Shown piece by piece: positions 1-17,044 of a stretch of 33,998 bases of DNA. Source of the stretch: Schoenoplectus triqueter (taxonomy: Eukaryota > Streptophyta > Magnoliopsida > Poales > Cyperaceae); the NCBI GenBank assembly GCA_964058805.1, contig CAXKVV010001874.1:1-33998 (forward strand), read 5' to 3'. The position numbers and the translations under genes are program-made. The notes beneath the pieces are model-generated. The model had not been told where the DNA came from. It worked only from the letters and a program-made list of their open reading frames with translations, and searched no databases. Within the stretch, counting starts at the first letter, position 1, and each line of letters opens with the position of its first letter.

Positions 1-284
1 AAATCTGAATTTAAAAATTAAAATCTAACCTATTCAAAACAAATCTAATTACTTCACATATTCAAAAAAATTATTCTAACCTATTTTTGTAACTTATTAC
101 AAATAAATCCGAATTTAAAAATTAAAATCTAACCTATTCAAAATAAAACTAATTACTTCACATATTCAAAAAAATAATTCTAACCTATTTTTATAACCTA
201 TTAAAATTAAATCCGAATTTAAAAATTAAAATATAACATTCAAAATAAATATAATTACTTCACATATAAATATAAATTAATATA
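1..284. repeat. 104-bp tandem repeat, about 2.7 copies
   Basis: A unit beginning AAATCYGAATTTAAAAATTA starts at 1, 105 and 209, so the period is 104 bp. The third copy decays after about 284. Copies 1 and 2 differ by only a few substitutions. Each unit also holds the phrases ATTACTTCACATATTCAAA and TTCTAACCTATTTTT. There is no coding potential. The array probably continues to the left of the window. From 285 to about 540 the sequence is A/T-rich, with a TATA-like TATTTATAG near 478-486 that I cannot tie to a gene. Confidence 0.85.
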
Positions 285-540
285 AACTAAATTTATAGAG
301 AATAATATAACATGAAATGTAACCTTTAAATCTCGCCGAAAAATATTGTGGGAGATGCCGAACTTCGTAATTCCGTTAGCGTATTTTTATAACTATATTT
401 TTTGAAATAATAAATTTAAAAATTGAGAATAATATTATATTGAGAGAAGGTGAAAATGTTGAGAGGAAGAGGGGTGTATTTATAGAGTTCTGATTGGAGG
501 GAATAAAATTTGAAATTTAAAAAAATGAAAAAAAACAACA

Positions 541-868
541 GCTTAACGGGTCCAGACGGGTTAACGGGTTTCGGGGGAAATTTTTTGAATTTTGAAAATT
601 TTGGTGGGTTACGGGTAGACAGGTACGGGTAGGCGGGTATGGGAGGGCGGGCACAGGCGGGCAGGTAGACGGGTACGGGTGTCGGTTACACGGGGTGTAC
701 CCTGGCGGGTAGGCGGGCACGGGTATGACGGTTTTTTTCCGAAAAAACGCTGACCGGTCCATCTCATGCCCGTACTCGTGTACCCGCCTATACCCGGGCA
801 CAGGTACGGATACCCCGGATAACGGGCATGGGTAGGCGGGTACGGATTGTACCCGGCGGGTATAAGCA
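541..868. repeat. GC-rich degenerate CGGGTA/GGCGGGTA repeat, probable transposon subterminal region
   Basis: The block is dense in CGGGTA, GGCGGG and AGACGGGT words, and the opposite-strand equivalents (TACCCGCC, GCCCGTA) appear between 770 and 800. This gives a partly palindromic, strongly GC-rich island in A/T-rich DNA. Open frames here are rich in Pro, Tyr and Thr and are repeat artefacts. Such G-rich words are common in subterminal regions of plant hAT-like elements. I could not find both termini or a target duplication, so the class is inferred. Confidence 0.6.
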
Positions 869-1147
869 AACCACTATCTGGCCAGATCTGAGATTCTTCA
901 TTTTTTATAATTTATATTTTTATTTTTTAATATAAAAAATAACTCAGGAGTCTAGGAGAGAAGAAACCATCTATTACAAGAGCTGGTGATTGGGAGCTTT
1001 TATTCCCCAAATTATAATCACAAAGTGTTGTAAATAAAATTAAATTTAACCATATCGATCAGATTGGATTTGCATTTTTTTTTATATAGAATGTCAAACG
1101 TTAAAAAAACGGAATAACCTTTTTGAGTTCGAAATCATTATTGCACT

Positions 1148-1569
1148 TAGGGGCGTCAATGGGTCGGATCGGATCGGATTCGGGTCAGGTCATATTATTT
1201 TATTATTTTTTATATCTGATCCGAACCCGACCCGATTAAATTCAGATTAAAATCTTGATCCATACCCGATCCGACAGGTCACAGGTCGACCCGACCCAAT
1301 CCGTATAAATAATTAAATATTTCTTAATTATTTTTATATAATTTTAAGTAATAAAATATTAATTAATTTATAATTAATTTTAATTAATATATAATTAGTG
1401 TATATTTAAGATTTAATTAGTATTAAATCATAAATTACTTCTAAAAATATAATTAATCGGGTCGGATCGGGTTGATCCGAACTCGACCCGACCCATTTAT
1501 CTTCGAGTCATATCGGGTCGGATCAGATCGGGTTAATCTGTCGGGTCGGATCAATAATTGACACCCCTA
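1148..1569. mobile_element. Non-autonomous hAT element (422 bp) with perfect 8-bp TSD
   Basis: The left end reads TAGGGGCGTCAATGG. The reverse complement of the right end reads TAGGGGTGTCAATTA, giving imperfect terminal inverted repeats. The element is bounded by ATTGCACT at 1140-1147 and ATTGCACT at 1570-1577, a perfect 8-bp duplication, which is the hAT size. Subterminal parts are rich in GGTCGGATCGG and its complement. The centre is A/T-rich and codes for nothing, so movement would need a transposase supplied from elsewhere. Confidence 0.88.
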
Positions 1570-1577
1570 ATTGCACT

Positions 1578-2249
1578 GCACAATTAGGTAAAGTATGATT
1601 CCGGCAAAGCGGGGCCCATCTGAAAGAGTATGATTTGTGGTTTGGAATAGGCCGGGTAGACGTTTCTTATCTTATAAGATAAGATCCACTCAAAACTCTC
1701 ATATTTTCAAGTTAGATATTTCTATACAAAAACACAATAGACGATCACAAAAATTAGAAAGGGAGCATAAATTGGCAGGACCAAAACAATGCACCCAGGT
1801 AAACTAAAAAATATATATAAAAATACAGAAGCTAAACGAGCATCTCACATTCAAAAGGGACACAACATATGCTTTCCCTAACGCTTTGTTTAGATAAAAT
1901 AAAGTGAAGGGAATGAATATAAAAGATAGAAGTGGATGAAATAGAATGAAAAGTAAAGTTATAATATTTTGTATTTTTTTTATTTGGTTCATATTGTAAT
2001 CTTCGTTACACTCCAATTTGGACAATAATAAAATATAAGCTTTATTATTTAAATTGTCAACAATTTTATGTTCAATTATGTCTAATTTTTATTTAATTAT
2101 ATTTAACCAATTATAATACTTCTAGAAAAAATAGTGGTCAATTACCTTCTTATTAAACAATCACTTTGAAAAACGAAAGGCTTTAGGATCCGATTCTTTT
2201 TTTTTAAAATGCTTCGATCTGCCTTGTCTGGTAAACCTCCGAATAGGGT
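1578..2249. other. A/T-rich intergenic stretch, no gene seen
   Basis: No coding region is supported. A purine-rich segment at about 1880-1960 (words such as GAAGGGAATGAA) resembles the ends of small plant MITEs, but I could not pair it with a second end. The open frame across 1804-2025 on the minus strand is low in complexity and unconvincing. Confidence 0.5.
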
Positions 2250-2745
2250 TTTAAAAAAAATCCGAATCTATCCCGGACTGATCCGTGCCCGCGGACCGGA
2301 CTGAACCCGATCCGTCTCCAACAATGGTCCGGTTCTCTTTTCACTCAAAATCGATCCGTGACCAACTTTTTATAATTTGTGATAATTTTTGGAGTATTGT
2401 TCGATTTATAAACAATTAAAAATATAAAATTAATTCAATGATATTATTTAAAAATACATGATAAATTTATTTTCTAAATTTTATAATTTTCTAGAATTTT
2501 TAAATTTTTTTTGTAGTTTTTTTGAATTTATAAAAAAAAAACAGACTCTCCCGGACCGGACCGTGCCCGACTCGTCCCGACCTGTGGGGGTCCGACCCCC
2601 GGAGGCCAACGGTGGGACAAATTGGATTTTTCTGAATTTGACCTGTCTAGATCCGTCCTATATGAACCGTAATGGACCATAACTATGAACCATGCCGACC
2701 CGTGACCCGACCGAATTTGACTCGGACCGGACCAAACCGGCCCGT
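2250..2745. repeat. GC-rich CCGGACCGGAC/CCGACCCG repeat relic
   Basis: Two GC-rich blocks (about 2268-2330 and 2545-2745), rich in CCGGACCGGAC, CCCGACC and GATCCGT, flank an A/T-rich middle. This resembles the layout of the hAT-like element at 1148-1569. The right edge, near CGGCCCGTTTGCATAA, looks like an element terminus. No matching left terminus or target duplication could be placed, so this is a probable degraded hAT-like element. The open frame at 2458-2682 lies inside the repeat. Confidence 0.5.
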
Positions 2746-3173
2746 TTGCATAACACTAGCCCCAAATGAGATTGGAACTCAGCGCAGGAAGCAAGGAAAT
2801 ACCAATCAATATTACTTTGACCGAATTAATTTTTAATTTAATGCCCTGAAGAAAACGTTATTCTTAACCGAAAGCATCGTCAACACATCCCTCAATAATT
2901 CGTTTAATCAAAGAAAATGGATTATTAAAAAAAATCAAAGAAAATGACGCTGAGCCTATGGATTCTTGTTCTAATGTGGCGCTATTAATATCGCCATAGG
3001 TGTAGCGGGTTTCTGTTCAAATTCATCCAAACTAATCTACAAGCATGCAATCGCTTATCTTAACACAGAATTTGTGTTAAAGTTAATTATTACGTAAACT
3101 AAACCGATGACCAGTGTCGGAAGGCCCTGCAAAGTGGCGCGACACAGAAGATCCCTTTATGCTGTTCGGATCC

Positions 3174-3180
3174 TATATAA
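3174..3180 (+). promoter_or_regulatory. Candidate TATA box upstream of the small membrane-protein gene
   Basis: TATATAA lies 208 bp upstream of the start codon at 3388, a plausible core promoter position if the 5' leader is about 180 nt. The leader would include a short upstream ORF at 3299-3319 and a (CAC)n run at about 3343-3360. Placement is by motif only. Confidence 0.4.
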
Positions 3181-3387
3181 AAAAATGGAAAGAAATTATA
3201 AAAGTGGTCGGTTGAGTAGACAAAGGGGCAAAAGCCCAAAACACATGCTAAGAAAGCAAACTAAACACCGCAAAATAGAAAGCGTCCAAAGTGGGGTTAT
3301 GGTTATTGTTATGGAATAGAAGGAGAACTCTCAAGGCCTATTACCACCACCACCACCACCATCAACAACAGAAACCAGATTCCTGGA

Positions 3388-3717
3388 ATGAGTGGGTGGA
3401 AGCAGTATCGACATAATTTCCTAGGCCGGAGACTGACACGTGCTGGTGTGTTCATCATATTCGTCATTTTTTCACCAATAATCCTTCCTTTGTTCTGTTT
3501 ATGCTTCCCGTTCATCTGCGCCATCGCGGTGTTATTGCATCTGGTGCCGATCAAATGGCGGTTCCAGCGGGGAGAGAGGGATCAGGACAATGCAGGGTTG
3601 ATCGTGCGGGCCAAGGAGGCGGTCGGGCTCACCGAGGCAAGAGCAGGGTTGTTGGAGAGGTACTTGGAGGATCAATTGGGGCTTGTGGTTGATGCGTCTT
3701 TTGGATCCGTTGATTGA
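3388..3717 (+). CDS. Small hydrophobic membrane protein of unknown function, 109 aa
   Basis: I do not recognise the family. Residues 1-18 are basic (Arg and Lys in GWKQYRHNFLGRRLTR). Residues about 20-54 form one long hydrophobic stretch broken by an SP pair and a second Pro, consistent with a membrane hairpin or two short helices. Several Cys and Phe residues lie in this stretch. The last half is soluble and probably helical, with acidic and basic pairs (LIVRAKEAVGLTEARAGLLE). The start is the first in-frame ATG after an in-frame TAA at 3262-3264. No introns are needed. Composition is clearly more GC-rich than its surroundings, which supports real coding. A TATA-like box sits about 200 bp upstream. 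A pattern of basic N-terminus, membrane hairpin and short helical tail suggests an endomembrane protein; that location is inferred. Confidence 0.62.
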   Translation: MSGWKQYRHNFLGRRLTRAGVFIIFVIFSPIILPLFCLCFPFICAIAVLLHLVPIKWRFQRGERDQDNAGLIVRAKEAVGLTEARAGLLERYLEDQLGLVVDASFGSVD

Positions 3718-4907
3718 AGTTGATTTCATCTTTTCCTGTCCATGGTTTCTTCAAAAGAATCAAACGATGCTGAAAAAGGTCCAGGAAGAGAGGATCCGAA
3801 GGAGACGATCAGACCAGCGTGGAGGATGATGATTAGGGGTGCAACTTGGGGGGTGTTTTGGGCTTCACTGACGTGGATCGGAGGATGTGAATTTAATTGA
3901 GTTATTTTAATTTGTGGAGATACTTGAAGTTCATTTGTGGTGAAGAAAAGATCTCAATCAATTGAATTGCTTTGTTCATACAAGTGTAACACCACAACAT
4001 GTGTGATTTAACATGCTTTGAAATGCCCATGGAAAATTATGGGTACAAGTCAGGGAGATATTTTGGAAGAAATTGTAGAAACAGAACAGGCTGTTGCCGA
4101 CTTTATTGTATGGATCCATCACTAGTATTAAAAAAAAAATATTCTGTTCAATTTTACTTTTTATTGTGATATCAATATGTAGTATCTCTATAAATTTGAG
4201 TAACATCGAGTTCTGCTTATTTGCTCCTCGGTCAAGTGAATTATTTTTTACTATTAGAAAAACTTATCATTGTGAGAACTCTTCTAATTCAGCACAACTT
4301 GTGTGAAACTCTTTTAATTCAACACAAAATATAAAGAGTAAATTTTTTATTTTAATAATGAATAATAAAGAATAAGATTTCACCTGATATATTGTATCTC
4401 TTGAAGAGTAGTGTATTATATCTTTTTGAATTGTTGTATTTTTAGCATTCCATTATTTTCCTAAATCTGATTATAAACATGTATATACTGAAAATAAAAA
4501 GTGAGAAAGAGGGTGAGTAAGGGGAATAAAAAGTGAGAGCAAGGAGAGGTCTGTTTCGGAGTTTTTTTTTTTATGAGGATGAGAGAGAGCATTGATGGGT
4601 TAACACATAGGAGATTTATTGCGTATATTTTTCTCGAAACAGTTCACCCCCGATTTGAAGGTTTAAGTGAAGTAATTTATTCTTCATATCCACTTCTTCT
4701 CTTCCCATTCTACTCTCTCCTGTAATTCTGAAACACAACTTAAATACCTTTACAATAAGAAATTTTAGAACAATTAAATTTGTGTCAGTATAATTATCTA
4801 ATTAGCATCACTTATTTTAGAGAAGAGTATTTTGAACAATAAATATATACCAAACAAAAAATTAATGGATGTGTTCTTTATGTGATTTATGATAAAATAT
4901 AGACATG
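3718..4907. other. 3' flank of the small gene and A/T-rich intergenic DNA
   Basis: The first 250-300 bp are moderately GC-rich and are probably the 3' untranslated region of the upstream gene. The rest is A/T-rich, with a purine-rich stretch at about 4498-4590 and a partly complementary CT-rich stretch near 4690-4722, perhaps an old MITE. I see no further gene. Confidence 0.45.
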
Positions 4908-4910
4908 TTA

Positions 4911-5287
4911 GAGTATTTTCAATGAGAGTTTTTAATGAGTTGTTAAATTTTATGTGTTAGTTGCTATTTGAATTTCTAGGTTGGATGAGGATTTCTAATT
5001 TAGAAACTATGGAGGGGAGTTTCTAAAATAGAAATTCATTTCTAAATGTCATGTTATTTAGAAACTCACTTGATTCAGTAATGAAAAAAAAAAATTTTAA
5101 AACAAAAATAGCAATGGAAAATAATTTGATGCTGCTAATTTGGCACTAGAACTACGAAAATATCATTAAATAATTTGTTTTTTTATTTCTATGATGGAGT
5201 ATGCTCTATATAATTTCTAATCAATTATTAAATGAATGATGTGGCGGTTATTAGCAATTCCAACCAATTTGTGCTTTGGAGATGCTC
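4911..5287. mobile_element. Tourist-like MITE (PIF/Harbinger type), 377 bp
   Basis: The left end is GAGTATTTTCAATGAGAG. The reverse complement of the right end is GAGCATCTCCAAAGCAC, so the terminal inverted repeats match at 9 of the first 12 bases. Both sides are flanked by TTA (4908-4910 and 5288-5290), the target duplication typical of PIF/Harbinger elements. The arms also share subterminal words such as TTAATGAGTTGTTAAA on the left and its rough complement near 5218-5236. No coding capacity. Confidence 0.75.
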
Positions 5288-5630
5288 TTAGGTTATCGTT
5301 CCAGTTTTCTTTTCCATTATAAAATTACTACAGTATATGTGATTTAGACAAGAGGACAAAACATTATTTCTCTTGTAGCAAAAAAAAAAAAATTCAAATT
5401 TCGCCGGCTTTCCATGCCTACGCGAGATTTTAACTGTTAATTGTTGAAATAATACTGAAGCACACAATTGTTTACATGTACACATCAGGAAATCTAGCAT
5501 TTAATCACATTAATGTTATCTTTTTATATTTTCAGTTATTTGCAAAGAATATGAAGAGAGGGGAAATGAGAAAATATATCCATCTTCTGGTACAAAGAAA
5601 TTGTAATGTAAAACTTAATATATTCAATTG

Positions 5631-6092
5631 TACTAGCTATATACTTGCGCGTTGCAGCAGACTCTTTTATTTAAATATTAAAATATTATAAGATAAAAAA
5701 ATTCATATTTATCTAATATTAAATTATAAATTCACCAAATTATAGAGAAAATTTATAATAAAAACTATATTTAATCTTGGATGAGATTTTTGCACAATAT
5801 GAGTTAATGGTTCATGATTTTTATGACAAGAAAAGTAAATTATTCTAACATATATTATCACCATTAATTTCTTATCAAATATGCACAAGTTTGCTAAATA
5901 AAAAAATAATATTATGAAAATAATAGTATATATGAGAAAGAAATGGAGAGAAAGAGGAGATCAATGGACGCGATCACATACGTTCGATCGACCAAAAATA
6001 AATATTATCTGTCTAATTAAAGAACAAAATAGGTATAATAAAAAATTGCCATGATAAAAAATGAATCCTCCGATGCTTTATATAATATATAA
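5631..6092. mobile_element. Dispersed element, copy 1: ACTAGC...GCGCGTTGC left end
   Basis: The left edge carries TACTAGCTATATACTTGCGC followed by GTTGCAGC. The right edge carries CATGATAAAAAATGAATCC, then CCGATGC and TTTATATAATATATAAA. The element at 27912-28655 has the same two edges in the same order, which shows these are two copies of one family. The interior is A/T-rich and non-coding. The superfamily is not certain; it has very short terminal similarity (TATA-YTA) and no clear target duplication. Confidence 0.6.
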
Positions 6093-6787
6093 ATTTGATA
6101 TTCAGTTCGTTACTTAAATAACACCAGCTTCTATAGCGTCCGTGACCATGTAGGCATGCCCTTAACCCATAATACTACAAAGAATTCCATATTCATTTCA
6201 ATCGCTTTTACAAAAGTAGCTGTCGTGATTATTGTGATGGATATAACTATCAGAGTAGTCCCAAAAAATTGAATAATCAAATGCAATGACTACATAAAAA
6301 ATATTTTAACTATAATTATAGAAACTAGTAAAAAAGTAACTTTCATATTTTTATCGAATTAGATTTTTTTTTATGAATATGTAATTAGATTAGTGGAGGA
6401 TTTTGACCTTAAATGTTTTAATCAGATCAATAATATGCCCATGTTATCAACATTGCTAGGTTGGGATGTAAAAAGTATGTACATAGGGGTTGACTTTTTT
6501 TTTAATAAGAATTACCATAATGATCAATTCAATGGTGCTTGCTATTTTATGAGTTTGGGGGATTGAACTATGGATTTTTTTAAATGAAAAAAATACTAAT
6601 TTCAATAAAAAGAAACATGAAGGACTAATTGATACGTATAATAAGAAGTTTATTTATAAAAAAAAATAAAAATCAAACTAGTTAATCAATTTCGAGAGAT
6701 ATGAGAGTCAATTGACGGTTCGACGCAATTGGTTCTTGCTAAAATTATTATCGAAAATCGCATGGTTTTGCGTTAAAAGGAACGAGG
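6093..6787. other. A/T-rich intergenic DNA
   Basis: No open frame of note, no inverted repeat I could pair and no RNA gene. I see nothing to annotate. Confidence 0.5.
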
Positions 6788-6960
6788 TAGGGGTGCAAAA
6801 CGAATCGGGTATTTGACGTGTATGGATTTAAATATTCTTTTGGCAGATAAAGATAAACATAATTATTTAAATCCGTATTGTTTTAAATTCGGATATTTGC
6901 TTTAAATACACGCATATCACATTGACTAGGGAAATACGTATGATACGAAATTTAATTACA
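6788..6960. mobile_element. Truncated hAT-like end
   Basis: TAGGGGTGCAAAACG at about 6788 resembles the TAGGGG-type terminus of the hAT element at 1148. It is followed by the subterminal word AATCGGGTATTTGACG and by ATCCG-type words. I found no opposite terminus before the next gene, so this is a fragment, or its other end has decayed. Confidence 0.4.
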
Positions 6961-8283
6961 TATTTTATTAACACTAAATTTAATTTCATCTAATGATTAT
7001 GTTTCATACACGCATATCACATTTAAATGTTTCATACATTTTGCTAATAATCTAATGAATTTGTCATGAAATATTATGCGGTTGGTTTTTCCTGAAATAT
7101 GTGATAAATTGTATTGTTATATTTATTTTTCTAATATTTGATTTATATTTATATATATTTTTTTGTTTGATCGATATCTGTACTTAATTAATATTTGATT
7201 TGTATATAAAAATTAATAGCATATAGAATTACAATGTGAATGTGACTACTGTGTACTACCCATCGATTCCAGTCTGTTTACACCCGGACATCTGGACGGT
7301 GTAACCAAACAAATGAGACATGAGGAATCAAAATTGTCAAGATCATGCTAAATAATTTCAACGATGTAGACAAATTCTAATTCCTCATTTTATTATGGAT
7401 GTTGTATGTTTTGAAACTTGCTGGTTTTGCTGGATTTCAGAGTAGATGCTTTTAGAGGGGAAATATACGCAATTATTTCCGAACTACCAATAATTTTGTT
7501 CACCTCTAATGTTTACTTTTATATGACATTCTAATAATATTTTCCCCTGTCAATTATGCCTTTCTTTTTCCTTTTTTATTAATCCCGCTTAAAAGCATGT
7601 TCCACCAACCACTTTTCTCTTTCCTTACAAAAATGTAAAACGACAACAGAAAACTTATTAGCACAAAAATAACAATGCGTCTCTGTAAAGAGTTTGACTC
7701 GATTATGGATTTATGGTTCCTTCTTAACGGATTCAAAGCCTCGTCGTCGTCGGTGATATTATTATTTACCAGGCTGAGTCATTTATTATTTAAATTTAAA
7801 TTTAACTGCTTGGGGGCGTAGTCACAATTGTTATTAATTTATGTATTTTATTTTGAAAATAGAGCTTCGCATATATTGCTTTTCATGATTATTTCTATTA
7901 ATTAATATTTTTTTCAAAATATTAAATGAGCAACAATTTCCCAATTTATATCTGTGATGTTTCTTGCATTTGTCTCGAAAGGGGCGGGTCCAGTGTTTTG
8001 AAATTGAGATGATTTCGAGTCCGTCCAGTGTATACCTTCCCCAACCAATTTCGGAATTTCCCCACCCCGCTCCACCGCTCTCACCATCTCGAAATTTCAA
8101 AAATACGGTCCGGCCGATTCCAACGCCAGGCCAGCCAGATCAGATCACGTAAAGAAGCACACTCAACCCACACGCGCAGAAAAAAGGGAGAACTACTAAC
8201 TGACGGAGTGACACGGAGATCTATCCATCAATGGAATCCGTACTTTGAGATCGATCGACGAGGTAGGAGGAAGGGGGTAATCA
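6961..8283. other. Intergenic DNA and 5' region of AUG6
   Basis: A/T-rich as far as about 7960, then GC content rises sharply into the AUG6 leader. A CACGCATATCACATTTAAA-like phrase occurs twice, near 6910 and 7009, in direct orientation. A five-codon upstream ORF lies at 8231-8248, before the AUG6 start. No clear TATA box was found, so the promoter is not placed. Confidence 0.45.
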
Positions 8284-14299
<6,016 letters not shown>

Positions 14300-15510
14300 A
14301 TTCTATAAGTCAAGACTTTTCTTTACGGCTATGACAGCTCAATGGCCAGCAATTCTCATGCCAGTATTCTGGCTACCAAGTTCTGGTGCCAACAAGGGCC
14401 ATCAGTTGTAGCGGATGTGAAGTTCCATATTCAACATGATTCCTTTTGCTGAACCCATGCTAACAGCTTTTATGTTGCGCGTAGGAAAGTTGTTTTTTCT
14501 GTATGTAGTTCATAAGTTTATTTACATTTGTGTATCTCGTTGTAATGATTTATTAATGATACAATCCACTTGGCAAGCATTTCATCTATTTAAGGCATTT
14601 TTTTTATCTAATTTTTCTTTTTTATGTATTGGTTTGTTAGAGATGAGGCCTGCATTACTTGTGCATTTAGGGTCGGTGGTTTGACGTGTGATCTGAAGTT
14701 CATATTTTTTTGTCCTTTTTGCCCCGTTTTTTCCTCGACGTTTGAAGAACTATGACACTGATATCAAATTGATCCTCTTTTGGGATTTGATAGTTGTTGA
14801 AACCTTTGAGGAAGAATTCACACCCAGTGAATTTCTTTTGAGAATTGATACCCTAAACGCCTGTAAGTGGAAACCGACTCGTTGACAACAATAAATCAAT
14901 AATCCATAGTAACGATCTTATTAACTGATATTACGGTGCAAAATGTGACGGATAAATAGCATGCACAGAACAAGAGCTAACTATGGTTGGTCGCATCTGT
15001 TAATTCATGCCTATTTTATGATACTGTATTACTGTCCCTTATTTTCTGTTCATCCCGTAGGAACTTGTCTAATCCATTTTCATCCAGATTGATCGGTACT
15101 GCTCTAAGTAGGTAAATGCACGCAGAATATTTGGCATTATGATTCAAGTGATGGTAAAATATTACAACAAATGGATACACTAAAACGAACAAGTTTTAAC
15201 AAATGTAAACATAGTATGCATATTATCATGTATATTAAAGCATAACTCATGTTCAAATTGTTATGTCATTCATGATTTTTTTTAATAGTTTGACTTTGTA
15301 TAGGATTGATATTTAGAAATTGCATCACGACGTACTGTAAGGCAAAAAATATGAGTTTAAAAAAATGTAAACAGATTAATTTTGTGCAAGGTTTAACTTT
15401 GCGTGATAAAGAAGCGCAGATCCAGTAGGTACGGTAATGAATTTCAACTCTCCACAAGGTTGAAGTAATGTGAAAGACATAAAAAATAGTATATGTCAAA
15501 ATTAATAGAG

Positions 15511-15514
<4 letters not shown>
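14300..15514. other. AUG6 3' untranslated region and intergenic DNA
   Basis: The T-rich stretch to about 14690 is the likely 3' untranslated region of AUG6; I could not identify one clear polyadenylation signal. The remainder is A/T-rich without a supported gene. The open frames at 14436-14684 (+) and 15266-15499 (-) lack any recognisable protein features. Confidence 0.5.

Positions 15515-15550
<36 letters not shown>
15515..15550. repeat. (TA)18 microsatellite at left edge of foldback array
   Basis: A perfect 36-bp TA run, immediately followed by the end of the first foldback element at 15551. Confidence 0.95.
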
Positions 15551-15552
<2 letters not shown>

Positions 15553-15934
15553 TGGAGATACCGTGAGCTTAACTCAAAAAACATATCAAATTATTTTGAA
15601 ATTTTAATTTATCATTCTCATTAAATTCTTTATATGAAAATCTCATGGGATGCAAAAAATTGAAGCGTTTTGAGCTTTTTAAGTCACCGTTTTTAATTTT
15701 TGAAAATCAGCTCTAAAAATAATAATAATATATTCAATACTTGAACATCATTTTAAAAAATTAAAAATGATGACTTAAAAAGCTCAAAACGCTCCAAATT
15801 TTTGCATCCCATGAGATTTTCATATAAAGAATTTAATGAGGATGATAAATTAAAATTTCGAGATGATTTGATGTATTTTTTGAGTTAAGCTCACGGAAGA
15901 CCTCCGTGAGTTTAAGCTCACGGTATCTTTACTC
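15551..15934. mobile_element. Foldback element, family FB-1 copy A
   Basis: The left end AGTGGAGATACCGTGAGCTT pairs with the right end, whose reverse complement begins AGTAAAGATACCGTGAGCTT. Most of the element folds into one long hairpin: CTTTATATGAAAATCTCATG near 15629 pairs with its complement near 15814-15834. The right arm carries an extra inner palindrome (CACGGAAGACCTCCGTG, about 15892-15908) that the left arm lacks. It sits between a (TA)n run and copy B. Non-coding. Long near-perfect palindromes of this size are typical of young MITEs or foldback elements. Confidence 0.85.
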
Positions 15935-15940
15935 TATATA

Positions 15941-16298
15941 CTCAAAAAATACATCAAATCATCTCAAAATTTTAATTTATCATCCTCATTAAATTCTTTA
16001 TATGAAAATCTCATGGGATGCAAAATTTGGAGTGTTTTGAGTTTTTTAAGTCATGATTTTAAATTTTGAAAAATCAGCTCTAAAAATAATAATAAAATAT
16101 TTAATATTTGAACATCATTTTTAAAAATTAAAAATGATGACTTAAAAACTCAAAACACTCCAAATTTTTGTATCCCACAAAATTTTCATATAAAGAATTT
16201 AATGAAGATGATAAATTAAAATTTCGAGATGATTTAATGTATTTTTTGAGTTAAGCTCACGGAAGGCCTCCGTGAGTTTAAGCTCACGATATCTTTAC
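15941..16298. mobile_element. Foldback element, family FB-1 copy B (left end shortened)
   Basis: The element has the same orientation and order of words as copy A, but its left arm starts directly at CTCAAAAAATACATC and lacks the outer AAAGATACCGTGAGC. The right arm is complete, with CACGGAAGGCCTCCGTG at about 16258-16274, and ends at GATATCTTTAC. A and B are therefore adjacent copies separated by only CTATATA, either a tandem duplication or two insertions. Confidence 0.8.
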
Positions 16299-16312
16299 AA
16301 AAAACCATTATT

Positions 16313-16709
16313 GCTTATGGTGCTTTGCAAAGCAAAAAAAACCATTATTGTTTCGGAGTGAGATTTCATATACCGAGGTCTCAAATGGTCAATCTAAGTT
16401 ACTCAATAATTTTTTCATGTCAAAATCTTGTAGGATATTAAATTTCTTATTTTTTTGAGCTTTCTAACTATTTTTTAAATTATTTTAAAAATATCCCTGT
16501 TTAACATAAGAAAATAGCCTATTTCAAGGCTGTTTTTAAAAATAATTTAAAAAATAGTTAGAAAGTCAAAAAATCATGAAATTTAATATCCTACAAGATT
16601 TTGACATGAAGAAATTATTGAGCAACTTATATTGACCATTTGAGACCTCGGAATATGAAATCTCACACCGAAGCAATAATGATTTTTTACTTTGCAAAGC
16701 ACCATAAGC
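16313..16709. mobile_element. Foldback element, family FB-2 copy A
   Basis: The left end is GCTTATGGTGCTTTGCAAAG and the right end is its near-perfect complement at 16690-16709. The two arms of about 190 bp match with few changes (CGAGGTCTCAAATGGTCAAT at about 16375 pairs with its complement near 16640). The middle is a short A/T-rich loop around 16500-16520. The end itself holds the small palindrome CTTTGCAAAG. Confidence 0.87.
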
Positions 16710-16734
16710 TATCACTCTCTCTCTATATATATAG

Positions 16735-16990
16735 AGTAAAGATACTGTGATTTTAACTCAAAAAATATATCAAATAATCTCTAAATTTTAATTTATCATG
16801 GTCATTAAAATTCTTTATATGAAAATCTTGTGGGATGCAAAAATTTGAAGTGTTTTGAGCTTTTTAAGTCACTCCAAATTTTTACATCCCATAAGATTTT
16901 CATATAAAGAATTTAATGAGCATGATTTGATGTACTTTTTGAGTTAACCTTACAGAAGACCTCCGTGAGCTTAACCTCACGGTATCTTTA

Positions 16991-16991
<1 letters not shown>
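16735..16991. mobile_element. Foldback element, family FB-1 copy C (internally deleted)
   Basis: Left AGTAAAGATACTGTG and right CACGGTATCTTTACT are FB-1 ends. The arms carry the FB-1 words TTTATATGAAAATCTTGTGG and its complement, but the central loop and part of the right arm are missing compared with copies A and B, giving about 257 bp. It lies between TATATATA on the left and a (CT)n(AT)n tract on the right. Confidence 0.82.

Positions 16992-17040
<49 letters not shown>
16991..17040. repeat. (CT)10(AT)15 compound microsatellite
   Basis: CT repeats pass directly into AT repeats. It separates FB-1 copy C from FB-3. Confidence 0.95.

Positions 17041-17044
<4 letters not shown>

Noticed and set aside
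517..869. Pro/Tyr-rich minus-strand frames that look like a cell-wall protein
   Set aside because: They are produced by the CGGGTA/GGCGGGTA repeat. There is no signal peptide and the register changes between frames.
3107..3319. Basic 70-residue open frame upstream of the small gene
   Set aside because: It overlaps the likely promoter and leader (TATATAA at 3174), has no recognisable feature and ends just before the real frame begins.
4498..4735. Purine-rich and pyrimidine-rich stretches as a further MITE
   Set aside because: Pairing is weak and low in complexity, and no target duplication was found.
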